Below, one piece after another: positions 25,775-33,639 of a DNA stretch of 64,000 nt (the stretch's first letter is position 1; the number at the start of each line of letters is the position of its first letter). A program made the position numbers and the translations under genes. The stretch is from Nocardia caishijiensis NBRC 108228 (GTDB lineage: Bacteria > Actinomycetota > Actinomycetes > Mycobacteriales > Mycobacteriaceae). The stretch is taken from contig NZ_BDBE01000039.1 of the NCBI RefSeq assembly GCF_001612825.1, positions 1 through 64,000 on the forward strand, in the 5' to 3' direction. Below the pieces are notes generated by a model. The model saw nothing but the letters and a program-made list of their open reading frames with translations, made no database searches and was not told where the DNA came from.

Positions 25775-27157
25775 ATGACATCGCAGACTTCCGTTTCCCG
25801 CTCCACTCGTTCGGCCGCGGTGATCGGCGCCGGTCAAACCGGCGTCACTGCGGCGCTAGGACTACTCGACGCCGGTTTCACCGTCACCCTCTACAGCGAC
25901 CGAGATCAACGCGCACTGCGCGACGAGGTCCCCGCCACCGGCACCGCTCTCGAATTCGGTGAGACTCAGCAGGCCGAGGCCGCGCTGGGGCTCGACAGCT
26001 ACACCGCACGCGCACCCCGTCACACCGGACTCAGTGTCCGCATCGCCGGGCCGGAGAACGCCGAGTTGATCGCGTTCGACGGCACCTTCGACGGCTATGT
26101 CGGGGTCGCGGTCGACACCCGACTCAAGGCCGACGAACGACTCACCGCCTTCCGCGCGCGTGGCGGCCAGTTCGTCGTCGACAACGTCACCCCGCAGTCC
26201 CTGGACGCCATCGCCGCCGCCAACGACCTCACCCTGGTCGCCACCGGTCGCGGCGGGTTGTCCGATCTCTTCCCGATCGACACCACCCGCACCGTCTACG
26301 ACAAGCCGCAACGCTCGCTGCTCACTGTCACCGTGACCGGCCTCGGCTACGACTCCGGCGTGTTCGCCCACCGCGGCCCAGCCGGGGGCGCGCACAGTCT
26401 GTTCTCCATCCTGGCCGAACAGGGCGAAGCGTGGTGGGGCCCGTACCTGCACAAGGATGTGGGCCCGAGCTGGGCTTTCCTCGGGTGGGCCCGTCCCGGC
26501 AGCGACTGGGAGACCCGATTCGCCGCCGCCGATTCCGCCGAATCGGCGTTGCGGATCGTCAAAAACCTCTACCGCGACTACATCGACTGGGATCTGCCGG
26601 AAGTGCAGGCCACCCAGGTGATCGCCGAAGACCCGCATTCCTGGCTCAAAGGCGCGGTACGACCGGTCGTGCGGGCAGGCGTCGGACGCACCGAGAGCGG
26701 CCACCCGGTCGCGGCCCTCGGTGACACCGCCGTGGCCTACGACCCGGTCGCCGGGCAGGGCGCGCAGAGTGGACTGATCCAGGCCCAGCGCTTGGTCGCG
26801 GCCGCTGCCGTGCACGACGGACCCTTCGACGAGCAGTGGATCACCGAGCAGTACGCCGCGTTCCTCGCCGCTCGTAGCGATGCGGCCGCCAAGGTGACCC
26901 GGCTGTTCCTCAGCGACCCCGAGTTCGCCGACATCGGCGGCCAGTTCTTCGCCACCGCCGCCGTCGACCCGCGCTTCGCCTCGGCGCTGGTCGGGCTGCT
27001 GCACCGGCCGCAGCCCTTCCTCGCCATCGATACCCCCGACGACGCGGCCGCCTACATCACCCAGGTCACCGGCGTGGACGCGGGCGAACTGCTGGCGAAG
27101 TTCGCACCGGCGGGCCGCTTCGAGCGCTCGACCTACGCCCCGGTCGCCGTCGGATAG
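25775..27157 (+). CDS. Styrene/indole monooxygenase (StyA)-like FAD enzyme
   Basis: A 460-residue group E flavoprotein monooxygenase. The Rossmann motif GAGQTGVTAALGLLDAGF begins near residue 18. The flavin-closing motif ALGDTAVAYDPVAGQGAQSG matches the form typical of StyA and IndA. StyA-type enzymes take FADH2 from a partner reductase (StyB) and perform epoxidation or sulfoxidation. No StyB is present. Within a cluster of sulfur-linked monooxygenases, sulfoxidation of a thioether is an attractive but unproven role. The start is an ATG with only weak ribosome-site similarity upstream. Confidence 0.82.
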   Translation: MTSQTSVSRSTRSAAVIGAGQTGVTAALGLLDAGFTVTLYSDRDQRALRDEVPATGTALEFGETQQAEAALGLDSYTARAPRHTGLSVRIAGPENAELIAFDGTFDGYVGVAVDTRLKADERLTAFRARGGQFVVDNVTPQSLDAIAAANDLTLVATGRGGLSDLFPIDTTRTVYDKPQRSLLTVTVTGLGYDSGVFAHRGPAGGAHSLFSILAEQGEAWWGPYLHKDVGPSWAFLGWARPGSDWETRFAAADSAESALRIVKNLYRDYIDWDLPEVQATQVIAEDPHSWLKGAVRPVVRAGVGRTESGHPVAALGDTAVAYDPVAGQGAQSGLIQAQRLVAAAAVHDGPFDEQWITEQYAAFLAARSDAAAKVTRLFLSDPEFADIGGQFFATAAVDPRFASALVGLLHRPQPFLAIDTPDDAAAYITQVTGVDAGELLAKFAPAGRFERSTYAPVAVG

Positions 27158-27196
27158 CGACAGCCCGCCCCCGTCCGCACAAACTCTGGAGCAGTT

Positions 27197-28312
27197 ATGA
27201 CAACCGAGCGGATCGCCGATCAGATCCAGTTCGCCTACTGGGTGCCGAATGTGAGTGGTGGCCTGGTCACCAGCGATATCGAACAGCGCACCAGCTGGGA
27301 TTACGAATACAACAAGAAGCTCGCGCAGACCGCCGAACGCAACGGCTTCGACTACGCCCTCTCGCAGGTGCGCTACACCGCCTCCTACGGTGCCGAATTC
27401 CAACACGAGTCCACCTCGTTCAGCCTGGCCTTGCTGTTGGCCACCGAACGGCTGAAGGTGATCGCCGCCATTCATCCCGGGCTGTGGCATCCGGCGGTGC
27501 TCGCGAAATTCGGCGCGACGGCCGATCACCTCTCCAACGGCCGGTTCGCGATCAATGTGGTGTCGGGCTGGTTCGCGGGCGAATTCCAGGCCTTGGGCGA
27601 ACCGTGGCTCGAGCACGACGAACGGTATCGGCGCAGCGGCGAATTCTTGGAGGTGATCCGCAAGATCTGGACCGAGGACGAGGTGAACTACGGCGGCGAT
27701 TTCTACCGCATTCGCGACTTCACCCTGAAGCCGAAACCGCTGAACACCCCGGACCGGCCCAATCCCGAACTGTTCCAGGGCGGCAATTCGACCGCGGCCC
27801 GACGCAACGGCGGCCGCTACGCCGACTGGTATTTCTCCAACGGCAAGGATTTCGACGGCGTCACCGAACAGCTCGACGACCTGCGAACCGTCGCCCGGGA
27901 AAACGATCGTGAGGTGAAATTCGGGCTCAACGGGTTCATCATCGCCCGCGACACCGAGAAGGAAGCGCGCGATACGTTGCGCGAGATCATCGAGAAGGCG
28001 AACAAGCCCGCGGTCGAGGGTTTCCGCGACGCGGTGCAGCAGGCAGGTGCGTCCACGAGCGACCGCAAGGGTATGTGGGCGGACTCGTCGTTCGAGGACC
28101 TCGTGCAATACAACGACGGATTCCGCACGCAGCTGATCGGCACACCCGAGCAGGTGGCCGAGCGGATCGTCGCCTATCGCGACCTCGGGGTCGACCTGAT
28201 CCTCGGCGGCTTCCTGCATTTCCAGGAGGACATCGAGTACTTCGGAGCCAAGGTGTTGCCGTTGGTTCGTGAACTCGAGGCGGCCCGGGTGCCCGCGACG
28301 GTGGTCGGCTGA
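27197..28312 (+). CDS. sfnG: Dimethylsulfone monooxygenase-like enzyme SfnG
   Basis: A 371-residue luciferase-family enzyme resembling SfnG along its length: FAYWVPNVSGGLVTSDIEQR at the start, GRFAINVVSGWFAGEFQALGEPWLEHDERY in the middle and DLILGGFLHFQEDIEYFG at the end. SfnG uses FMNH2 and oxygen to convert dimethylsulfone to methanesulfinate, feeding sulfur assimilation. GGAG precedes the ATG. The stop overlaps the next start (TGATG). No ssuD or msu gene for the following step lies in the window. Confidence 0.9.
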   Translation: MTTERIADQIQFAYWVPNVSGGLVTSDIEQRTSWDYEYNKKLAQTAERNGFDYALSQVRYTASYGAEFQHESTSFSLALLLATERLKVIAAIHPGLWHPAVLAKFGATADHLSNGRFAINVVSGWFAGEFQALGEPWLEHDERYRRSGEFLEVIRKIWTEDEVNYGGDFYRIRDFTLKPKPLNTPDRPNPELFQGGNSTAARRNGGRYADWYFSNGKDFDGVTEQLDDLRTVARENDREVKFGLNGFIIARDTEKEARDTLREIIEKANKPAVEGFRDAVQQAGASTSDRKGMWADSSFEDLVQYNDGFRTQLIGTPEQVAERIVAYRDLGVDLILGGFLHFQEDIEYFGAKVLPLVRELEAARVPATVVG

Positions 28313-29535
28313 TGACCGCGGCCACCGCCGGACGCATCACCTCCGCCGACCAGGCCCTGACCGTCGCGGCCGAGCTCGCTCGCGAGTTCGCGCCCGGCGC
28401 CGCCGCCCGTGATCGCGACCGCGAGTTGCCGTACGCGCAGCTTGATCGGCTGTCGTCCTCGGGTCTGCTCGCGATCACGGTTCCCGCCGAATTCGGTGGG
28501 GCCGATCTGGCGCCGAGCGTGGTCACGGAAGTGGTGCGGCTGCTGGCGGTGGCCGATCCGAACATCGCGCAGATCCCGCACAGCCATCTCGTGTATGTGA
28601 ATCTGCTACGCCTGGCCGGTACCGACGAACAGCGACGCGAATATTTCGGATCGGTGCTCGGCGGTGCGCGCATCGCCAATGCCCAATCCGAACGCGGCGG
28701 CCGAACCATCACCGATATCTCGACCGCGCTGCGTCCGGTGGACGACGAATTCCGGATCGACGGCACGAAATACTATTGCACCGGCTCGTTGTTCGCTGAT
28801 CTGCTGGCGGTGCTGACCCGGCTCGACGACCCGGACGCGCGCAGTGGCCTGCCCGCGGGCGAATACATCGCCTACCTACCGGTCGACACGCGAGGCGTCC
28901 GGATCGTGGACGACTGGAACGGCCTCGGCCAGCGCACCACCGGCAGCGGCACCGTCGAATTGGACGGTGTGCGGGTGCGCGCCGGGCAGCTCGTCCCCCG
29001 GGCGAAGGCCCTCGCCGGGCCCACCGCCTACGGCGCGTACGCCCAGCTCCTGCACGCCGCGATAGATACCGGTATCGCACGCGGAGCCCTCACCGCGGCA
29101 ACAGAATTCGTGCGCGAACATGCCCGGCCGTGGTTCGAAGCCGGGGTCGACCGTGCCATCGACGACCCGTTGCTGATCCAGCGATTCGGCGAGCTGGTGG
29201 TGACGGTGGCGACCGCCGAAGCGACCCTGACCGCTGCGGCGACCGCCGTCGATTCGGCGATCCGTGCCCCGGGAGCCGACGAACAGAGCGCGGCCGGTCA
29301 GGCGTCCCTCGCCGTCGCGACGGCCAAGATCGTCGCAGACCGCGCCGCCATGGACGTGTCGAGCGCACTGTTCGAGGTGAGCGGAACCCGCAGTGCCGCA
29401 GCGGATCTCAACCTGCACCACTTCTGGCGTAACGCGAGGACGCACACTCTGCACGACCCGGTCCGCTGGAAATACCATCACCTCGGCCGTGCCCTACTCC
29501 ACGGCACTCCGCCGCCCGCCCACGGCACCTTCTGA
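28312..29535 (+). CDS. sfnB: SfnB-type sulfur-acquisition oxidoreductase
   Basis: A 407-residue acyl-CoA-dehydrogenase-fold protein of the SfnB/DszC type, with NAQSERGGRTITDISTAL, the diagnostic DGTKYYCTGSLFADLLA and C-terminal HHFWRNARTHTLHDPVRWK. It is a diverged relative of the first gene of the operon; both share the K-Y-Y-x-T-G-S-L-F-A-D signature. In pseudomonads sfnB lies with sfnG and is induced under sulfur limitation. Its exact reaction is unknown. It is the last gene before a bidirectional terminator. Confidence 0.85.
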   Translation: MTAATAGRITSADQALTVAAELAREFAPGAAARDRDRELPYAQLDRLSSSGLLAITVPAEFGGADLAPSVVTEVVRLLAVADPNIAQIPHSHLVYVNLLRLAGTDEQRREYFGSVLGGARIANAQSERGGRTITDISTALRPVDDEFRIDGTKYYCTGSLFADLLAVLTRLDDPDARSGLPAGEYIAYLPVDTRGVRIVDDWNGLGQRTTGSGTVELDGVRVRAGQLVPRAKALAGPTAYGAYAQLLHAAIDTGIARGALTAATEFVREHARPWFEAGVDRAIDDPLLIQRFGELVVTVATAEATLTAAATAVDSAIRAPGADEQSAAGQASLAVATAKIVADRAAMDVSSALFEVSGTRSAAADLNLHHFWRNARTHTLHDPVRWKYHHLGRALLHGTPPPAHGTF

Positions 29536-29574
29536 CTGCTCGACCGACGGCCGAACGACACCCCACACACGTGA

Positions 29575-29607
29575 TCGCGCGTACACGGGGTCGCCGCGTA
29601 CGCGCGA
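29575..29607. terminator. Bidirectional terminator between sfnB and the MerR gene
   Basis: A perfect 10-bp stem (TCGCGCGTAC and its complement) with a 13-base loop sits between two convergent genes. It can end transcription from both sides. Confidence 0.6.
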
Positions 29608-29616
29608 GACTTCGCG

Positions 29617-30174
29617 CTAACCCGTCTTGCGGTTCTCCCTGGCCTTACGCCGGTAGGACAGTTCGTCCTCCGGGCGATCGGTGATGGCGGTGGCGCGTTC
29701 GGCGGGGAAGTCCGCGATGGCGCCGGTCAGTTCCCGCATGGCGCCGCTGACCGCGATTCCGAAGACACCCTGCCCGCCCTGCAGTAAATCGACGACTTCC
29801 TCGGGTGAGGTGCATTCGTACACCGAGGTGCCGTCGGAGAACAGCGTGATCCCGGCCAGATCACCCACGCCACGACTGCGCAGGTGATCGACCGCGATCC
29901 GAATGTTCTGTAAAGAGATGCCCGCGTCCAGCAGCCGCTTCACGATCTTGAGGACCAGGATGTCCTTGAACGAGTACAGCCGCTGGCTCCCCGACCCCGC
30001 CGCGCCCCGGATCGACGGGACGACCAACCCGGTCCGCGCCCAGTAGTCGAGCTGACGGTAGGTGATTCCCGCGACCTGACACGCGCTCGGCACCCGGTAA
30101 CCGACCAGATCATCCGGAACCGAGTCGTCCGGGAACAAGCCAGGCTGCACTACATCCTGCGTTTGCTCTTCCAC
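29617..30174 (-). CDS. MerR-family regulator, Rv1830 (ResR/McdR)-like
   Basis: A 185-residue MerR-type regulator. The winged helix lies near residues 28-70 (GYRVPSACQVAGITYRQLDYWARTGLV), followed by a recognition helix region ending LYSFKDILVLKIVKRLLDAGISLQ. No effector cysteines are visible. Sequence and position beside the bifunctional nuclease match M. tuberculosis Rv1830, a regulator tied to cell division and antibiotic resilience. The GTG start follows AAGGAG. It lies downstream of garA and ftsR as in mycobacteria, and is followed by the inserted sulfur operon instead of gcvP. Confidence 0.88.
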   Translation of the reverse strand: MEEQTQDVVQPGLFPDDSVPDDLVGYRVPSACQVAGITYRQLDYWARTGLVVPSIRGAAGSGSQRLYSFKDILVLKIVKRLLDAGISLQNIRIAVDHLRSRGVGDLAGITLFSDGTSVYECTSPEEVVDLLQGGQGVFGIAVSGAMRELTGAIADFPAERATAITDRPEDELSYRRKARENRKTG

Positions 30175-30341
30175 TGACCGCTCCTTGCTCTGCCGACGTT
30201 CTCGAGTACCGGAGTCACGACGGATGTTGCCCGACTTTCGAGGTTACTCCTGTCATTGTCGGACCCATACGGTCATCGGACCAAGCACCGTGAGCGGCGA
30301 TTCCCTCGACCTCTACTTCAGGGTCAGGAAATAGTCCGGCC

Positions 30342-30815
30342 CTAGCTGTCGGTGGCCTTGAAGTCGTCGGGCGACACCGAGTCGAGGAATTCCTTGAACT
30401 TCTCGACCTCGTCCTCGCGCTCGTCGGGCATCACCAGCCCGGCCTCGGCGAGCACCGGTTCCTCGGCGAAGATCGGGCATCCCACGCGCAACGCGATGGC
30501 TACCGAGTCCGACGGTCTGGCCGAGACCCGCAGGTCGCCGTCGAAGACCAGATCGGCGTAGAAGGTGCCTTCCTGCAGATCCACGATCCGCACTTCCTTG
30601 AGGGTGTGCCCGAGTTCGGTGATGAGAATCTTGATCAGATCGTGAGTGAGCGGACGAATGGGGGTGACCCCCTCCTGCTCGAGCACGATCGCGGTGGCCT
30701 CGGCCTGCCCGATCCAGATCGGCAGATACCGCTCGCCCGCCGCCTCCCGCAGCAACAGCACGGGCTGGTTCTGTGGCTGCTCGACACGGATGCCGATAAC
30801 ACGCATCTCACTCAT
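30342..30815 (-). CDS. Bifunctional nuclease family protein (DUF151)
   Basis: A 157-residue protein of the DUF151/BFN family: LLLREAAGERYLPIWIGQAEATAI near residue 20, RPLTHDLI in the centre and SARPSDSVAIALRVGCPIFAEE near the end are the conserved blocks. Plant members have DNase and RNase activity; the bacterial role is unclear. It is the counterpart of M. tuberculosis Rv1829 and is kept between two MerR genes. Confidence 0.9.
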   Translation of the reverse strand: MSEMRVIGIRVEQPQNQPVLLLREAAGERYLPIWIGQAEATAIVLEQEGVTPIRPLTHDLIKILITELGHTLKEVRIVDLQEGTFYADLVFDGDLRVSARPSDSVAIALRVGCPIFAEEPVLAEAGLVMPDEREDEVEKFKEFLDSVSPDDFKATDS

Positions 30816-30989
30816 GCTGTCACACCTCGCATGCTCGGGCGGCCTCCGTGGTTACGCTCCGCTGCCGCCTCCGGCCGCTGACCTCTCATGCGTAGTCCTG
30901 CCTCCCATACTCGCCGCCGACGGCACGACCGCTGCCCCGCCCGGTATCACCGAGTCTAGGCGAATCGACCCACCCGGCGCTCGCGCGTG

Positions 30990-31808
30990 TCAGCTACCCA
31001 ACGCGTTGCGCACGGCGGCTTTCACCAGCGCCGCATGCAGGTTCAGCGACAACGCGGCCAATTCGCGCACGGTTTCCTCCGCGCGAGCCCGCGCGTCGGC
31101 GTCACGGCTCTTCGCGATCGGTGCGGCGATCTGGGCGACCAGCGCCGCCTCCCGATCGGCGGCGAGCTTGAACGCCCGCAGATGCCGTGCCTCCAAACCG
31201 AATTCGGCCATCGCCTTGGCCGCGCGCGCCAGCGTCACCGCGTCGGCTTCGAAGAATCCGCCCGCGCCGGGGACGATGAGACCGGCACGCAGCAAATCGT
31301 CCAGGAAACGGTCCTCGATGCCCGCCTTGGCGAGCAGATCGGCGCGGGTGAGCCGCACCGCGACATCGAAACGCAATTCTTCGGGCGTGATCTCCCCCGG
31401 AACGACACCGAGGCGGCGCGGCGCGGCGGGCGCGTCGTCCTCGTCGTTGTCGGGCACGGAGCCGGACCGCCGCCCGGCATCCGTGACACCACGCAGGGAG
31501 TGCGCGCGCGCTCGCGCCTCACGCACGCCCAGCGTCGCAGCACCGCTGTCGATCGCTTCCAACTGCTCCTTGATCACCTTCAACGGCAGGTACTGATCGC
31601 GCTGTGCGGTGAGCACGAAGCGCAGCCGTTCGTAGTCGGCCACCGAGAACCGCCGGTATCCCGACGGTGTCCGTTCCGGCCGGATCAGGCCCTCCGATTC
31701 GAGGAACCTGATCTTGGAGATGGTGATGTCGGGAAAATCTGGTCGCAGCAGGTCGAGCACGGAGCCGATCGACATCCCTCCGCGCGCCCACTGCGCCGCC
31801 CCGGTCAC
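30990..31808 (-). CDS. ftsR: MerR-family cell-division regulator FtsR
   Basis: A MerR regulator of about 272 residues. The N-terminal DNA-binding part reads MSIGSVLDLLRPDFPDITISKIRFLE (shown split: the invariant words are LLRPDFPD, TISKIRFLE and PSGYRRFS), close to M. tuberculosis Rv1828. Its C. glutamicum counterpart FtsR activates ftsZ. A linker with acidic DNDEDDAP follows, then a helical C-terminal domain. The GTG start was preferred because it clears the garA stop by 37 bases; longer versions overlap garA. No metal-binding cysteines are present. Confidence 0.88.
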   Translation of the reverse strand: MTGAAQWARGGMSIGSVLDLLRPDFPDITISKIRFLESEGLIRPERTPSGYRRFSVADYERLRFVLTAQRDQYLPLKVIKEQLEAIDSGAATLGVREARARAHSLRGVTDAGRRSGSVPDNDEDDAPAAPRRLGVVPGEITPEELRFDVAVRLTRADLLAKAGIEDRFLDDLLRAGLIVPGAGGFFEADAVTLARAAKAMAEFGLEARHLRAFKLAADREAALVAQIAAPIAKSRDADARARAEETVRELAALSLNLHAALVKAAVRNALGS

Positions 31809-31845
31809 AGCACTGTGCCCTGCACGGACACCAGCACCGGACGGG

Positions 31846-32331
31846 TCATCGCGAACCCGCGCCCGTCGACGACTCACCGGCCTGCGCGCGCGGACCCGTC
31901 AGGAAGACCAGCCGGAACTTGCCGATCTGCACCTCGTCGCCGTTCTGCAACTCCGAGGAGTCCACCGGCTCCCGGTTGACGTAGGTGCCGTTGAGGCTGC
32001 CCACGTCGACGACCTGGAACGAGTCGTCGTCCTGCCGGAACTCGGCGTGCCGACGGCTGACCGTGACGTCGTCGAGAAAGATGTCACTGTCGGGGTGACG
32101 ACCGGCCGACGTGGTCGGCTGGTCGAGCAGAAAGCGCGAACCCGCGTTCGGGCCGCGCTTGACCACCAGGAGGGCGGCACCGACCGGCAGGCCCTCGACG
32201 CCCTGCACCGGCTGTTCACCGGCCGGCTCTCCGGAGCGCGACGAATCGACCTCGTTGAGGAAATCCGCGCGGAAGACCGATGTCGTCTCGGCCGCGGTCT
32301 CCCCGTAACCCGGGTCCCTGTTCTCGCTCAC
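31846..32331 (-). CDS. garA: FHA-domain metabolic switch protein GarA (OdhI)
   Basis: A 161-residue protein with an N-terminal phosphorylation motif ETTSVFRADF (Thr16 and Thr17) and a C-terminal FHA domain (about residues 70-140: SAGRHPDSDIFLDD, VSRRHAEF, SLNGTYVN). In mycobacteria and corynebacteria, unphosphorylated GarA/OdhI inhibits 2-oxoglutarate dehydrogenase and glutamate dehydrogenase. Phosphorylation by PknG or PknB makes the FHA domain bind its own tail and relieves inhibition. The GTG start follows the strong GAGGAGGAGAG. The C-terminal ten residues after the domain are disordered-looking. Confidence 0.96.
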   Translation of the reverse strand: MSENRDPGYGETAAETTSVFRADFLNEVDSSRSGEPAGEQPVQGVEGLPVGAALLVVKRGPNAGSRFLLDQPTTSAGRHPDSDIFLDDVTVSRRHAEFRQDDDSFQVVDVGSLNGTYVNREPVDSSELQNGDEVQIGKFRLVFLTGPRAQAGESSTGAGSR

Positions 32332-32439
32332 CGTTTCTCTCCTCCTCGAACCTGATTATCCATGCAAGCAGGTGCTGTCTTCGGCATTGACCGTACCCTG
32401 CCGGGGCGTGCCCGTGCAGGGAGAACTGTGAAGGCTTCG

Positions 32440-32838
32440 TCAGCCCCCGATAACTCCTTGATAACCCGCCGCATCCAGCAGTTCGGCGAGTGCGGCGTCC
32501 AGGCTCGCGGCGTCGTCGAACGCGAGCTCGAACAACCAGCCCGCCTCGTACGGGTCGCTGTTGAGCGTCTCCGGCGCCTGGACCAGATCCTCGTTCACCG
32601 CAACGACTTTGCCGGACAGCGGGGCGTAGATGTCGGACACGCTCTTGGTCGATTCGACCTCGGCGATGCTCTCGCCCGCGGTGACGTCGGCGTCGGCCTC
32701 GGGAAGCTGGACGAACACCACGTCACCGAGCTGCGACTGGGCGTAGTCGGTGATGCCGACACGGACCGCCGTCGGGCTGGTCCGCCGCACCCATTCGTGC
32801 TCCTCGGTGTAGTGCAGATCCTCAGGGGTCCGGGTCAC
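32440..32838 (-). CDS. gcvH: Glycine cleavage system H protein
   Basis: A 132-residue lipoyl carrier. HYTEEHEWVR is near the start, VGITDYAQSQLGDVVFVQLP is central, and the lipoylated Lys65 lies in AEVESTKSVSDIYAP. It shuttles the aminomethyl group between P, T and L proteins. The GTG was chosen because AAAGGA lies upstream; the longer frame from TTG lacks a site. It sits upstream of garA as in M. tuberculosis (Rv1826-Rv1827). Confidence 0.95.
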   Translation of the reverse strand: MTRTPEDLHYTEEHEWVRRTSPTAVRVGITDYAQSQLGDVVFVQLPEADADVTAGESIAEVESTKSVSDIYAPLSGKVVAVNEDLVQAPETLNSDPYEAGWLFELAFDDAASLDAALAELLDAAGYQGVIGG

Positions 32839-32880
32839 AGGACGTCCTTTCGTCGTGAACGTTGCACGCAACAGTAACGG

Positions 32881-33516
32881 CTAGCTCCCTCGGTGCGGCA
32901 CAGGCGGTATCGATCGTGCGACCGCGACCGCCAGGCCTGCGTAGAGCACCCCCGTCCACACGTACAGCGCGGTGCCCCAGACCAACAGTGCCCAACCGAA
33001 CGCCCAGCCGAAACCTGCCCCGACCCAGTCCATTTCCCCGGTCAGCAGCCACGGCAGGCCCGACATCAGCGCGAAGGTGGCGGCTTTGCCCAGGTAGATC
33101 ACTTCCGGTGCGGGCAGCTCGCGCCGTTTGTACACCGACAGCGTCAGGGTGAGCACGAGATCACGAGCGACCAAGATCACTGCCAGCCACCACGGGATCA
33201 GTCCGCGCAGGACGAAGGCGGCCAGGGTCGTCAGCAGGTACAGCCGGTCGACGAACGGGTCGAGCAGGGCACCGAGGCGCGAGGACTGATCGAGCAGCCT
33301 GGCCAGTTTGCCGTCGAGGAAATCGGTGAAGCCGCTGGCGATCAACAGGGCGAAAGCCCAGCCGTCGGCGTGTTCGACCAGCATCAACCACAGGAAAACA
33401 GGGATGCCGATGAGACGGACAACGCTCAGGGCGTTGGGCACGGTCAGGATGCGGTCGCTGAACACGCCACCGCCGTCGGTGTCGCGTGTGCCCGGCGTTC
33501 CCGATTCGGTTGCCAC
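32881..33516 (-). CDS. CDP-alcohol phosphatidyltransferase, PgsA2-like
   Basis: A 211-residue membrane enzyme. The complete catalytic signature DGKLARLLDQSSRLGALLDPFVD (D-G-x2-A-R-x8-G-x3-D-x3-D) is present, flanked by about six hydrophobic segments. It transfers a phosphatidyl or similar group from CDP-diacylglycerol to an alcohol. Location and size match M. tuberculosis Rv1822 (annotated pgsA2), but the acceptor is not certain. The GTG start was preferred over an upstream methionine on a weak AGGGG site. Confidence 0.9.
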   Translation of the reverse strand: MATESGTPGTRDTDGGGVFSDRILTVPNALSVVRLIGIPVFLWLMLVEHADGWAFALLIASGFTDFLDGKLARLLDQSSRLGALLDPFVDRLYLLTTLAAFVLRGLIPWWLAVILVARDLVLTLTLSVYKRRELPAPEVIYLGKAATFALMSGLPWLLTGEMDWVGAGFGWAFGWALLVWGTALYVWTGVLYAGLAVAVARSIPPVPHRGS

Positions 33517-33625
33517 GCCCCTGCATACCGCACCGACCCCCCGGCGCGCCATCCGGCCACGCCGAAACGCGCGCCCATTTCGGTGCGGGCGGTGGATCGT
33601 GGCGCTGTCGGCCCGGGAAACCCGC

Positions 33626-33631
33626 TAACCT
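33626..33631 (+). promoter_or_regulatory. Leaderless promoter -10 box for the DUF2252 gene
   Basis: TAACCT ends 8 bases before the GTG start. No Shine-Dalgarno sequence is present. Confidence 0.5.
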
Positions 33632-33639
33632 CGACAGTC

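Noticed and set aside
25862..28219. A 785-codon minus-strand open frame over the StyA-like and SfnG genes
   Set aside because: The plus-strand translations match known families closely; the antisense frame has none.
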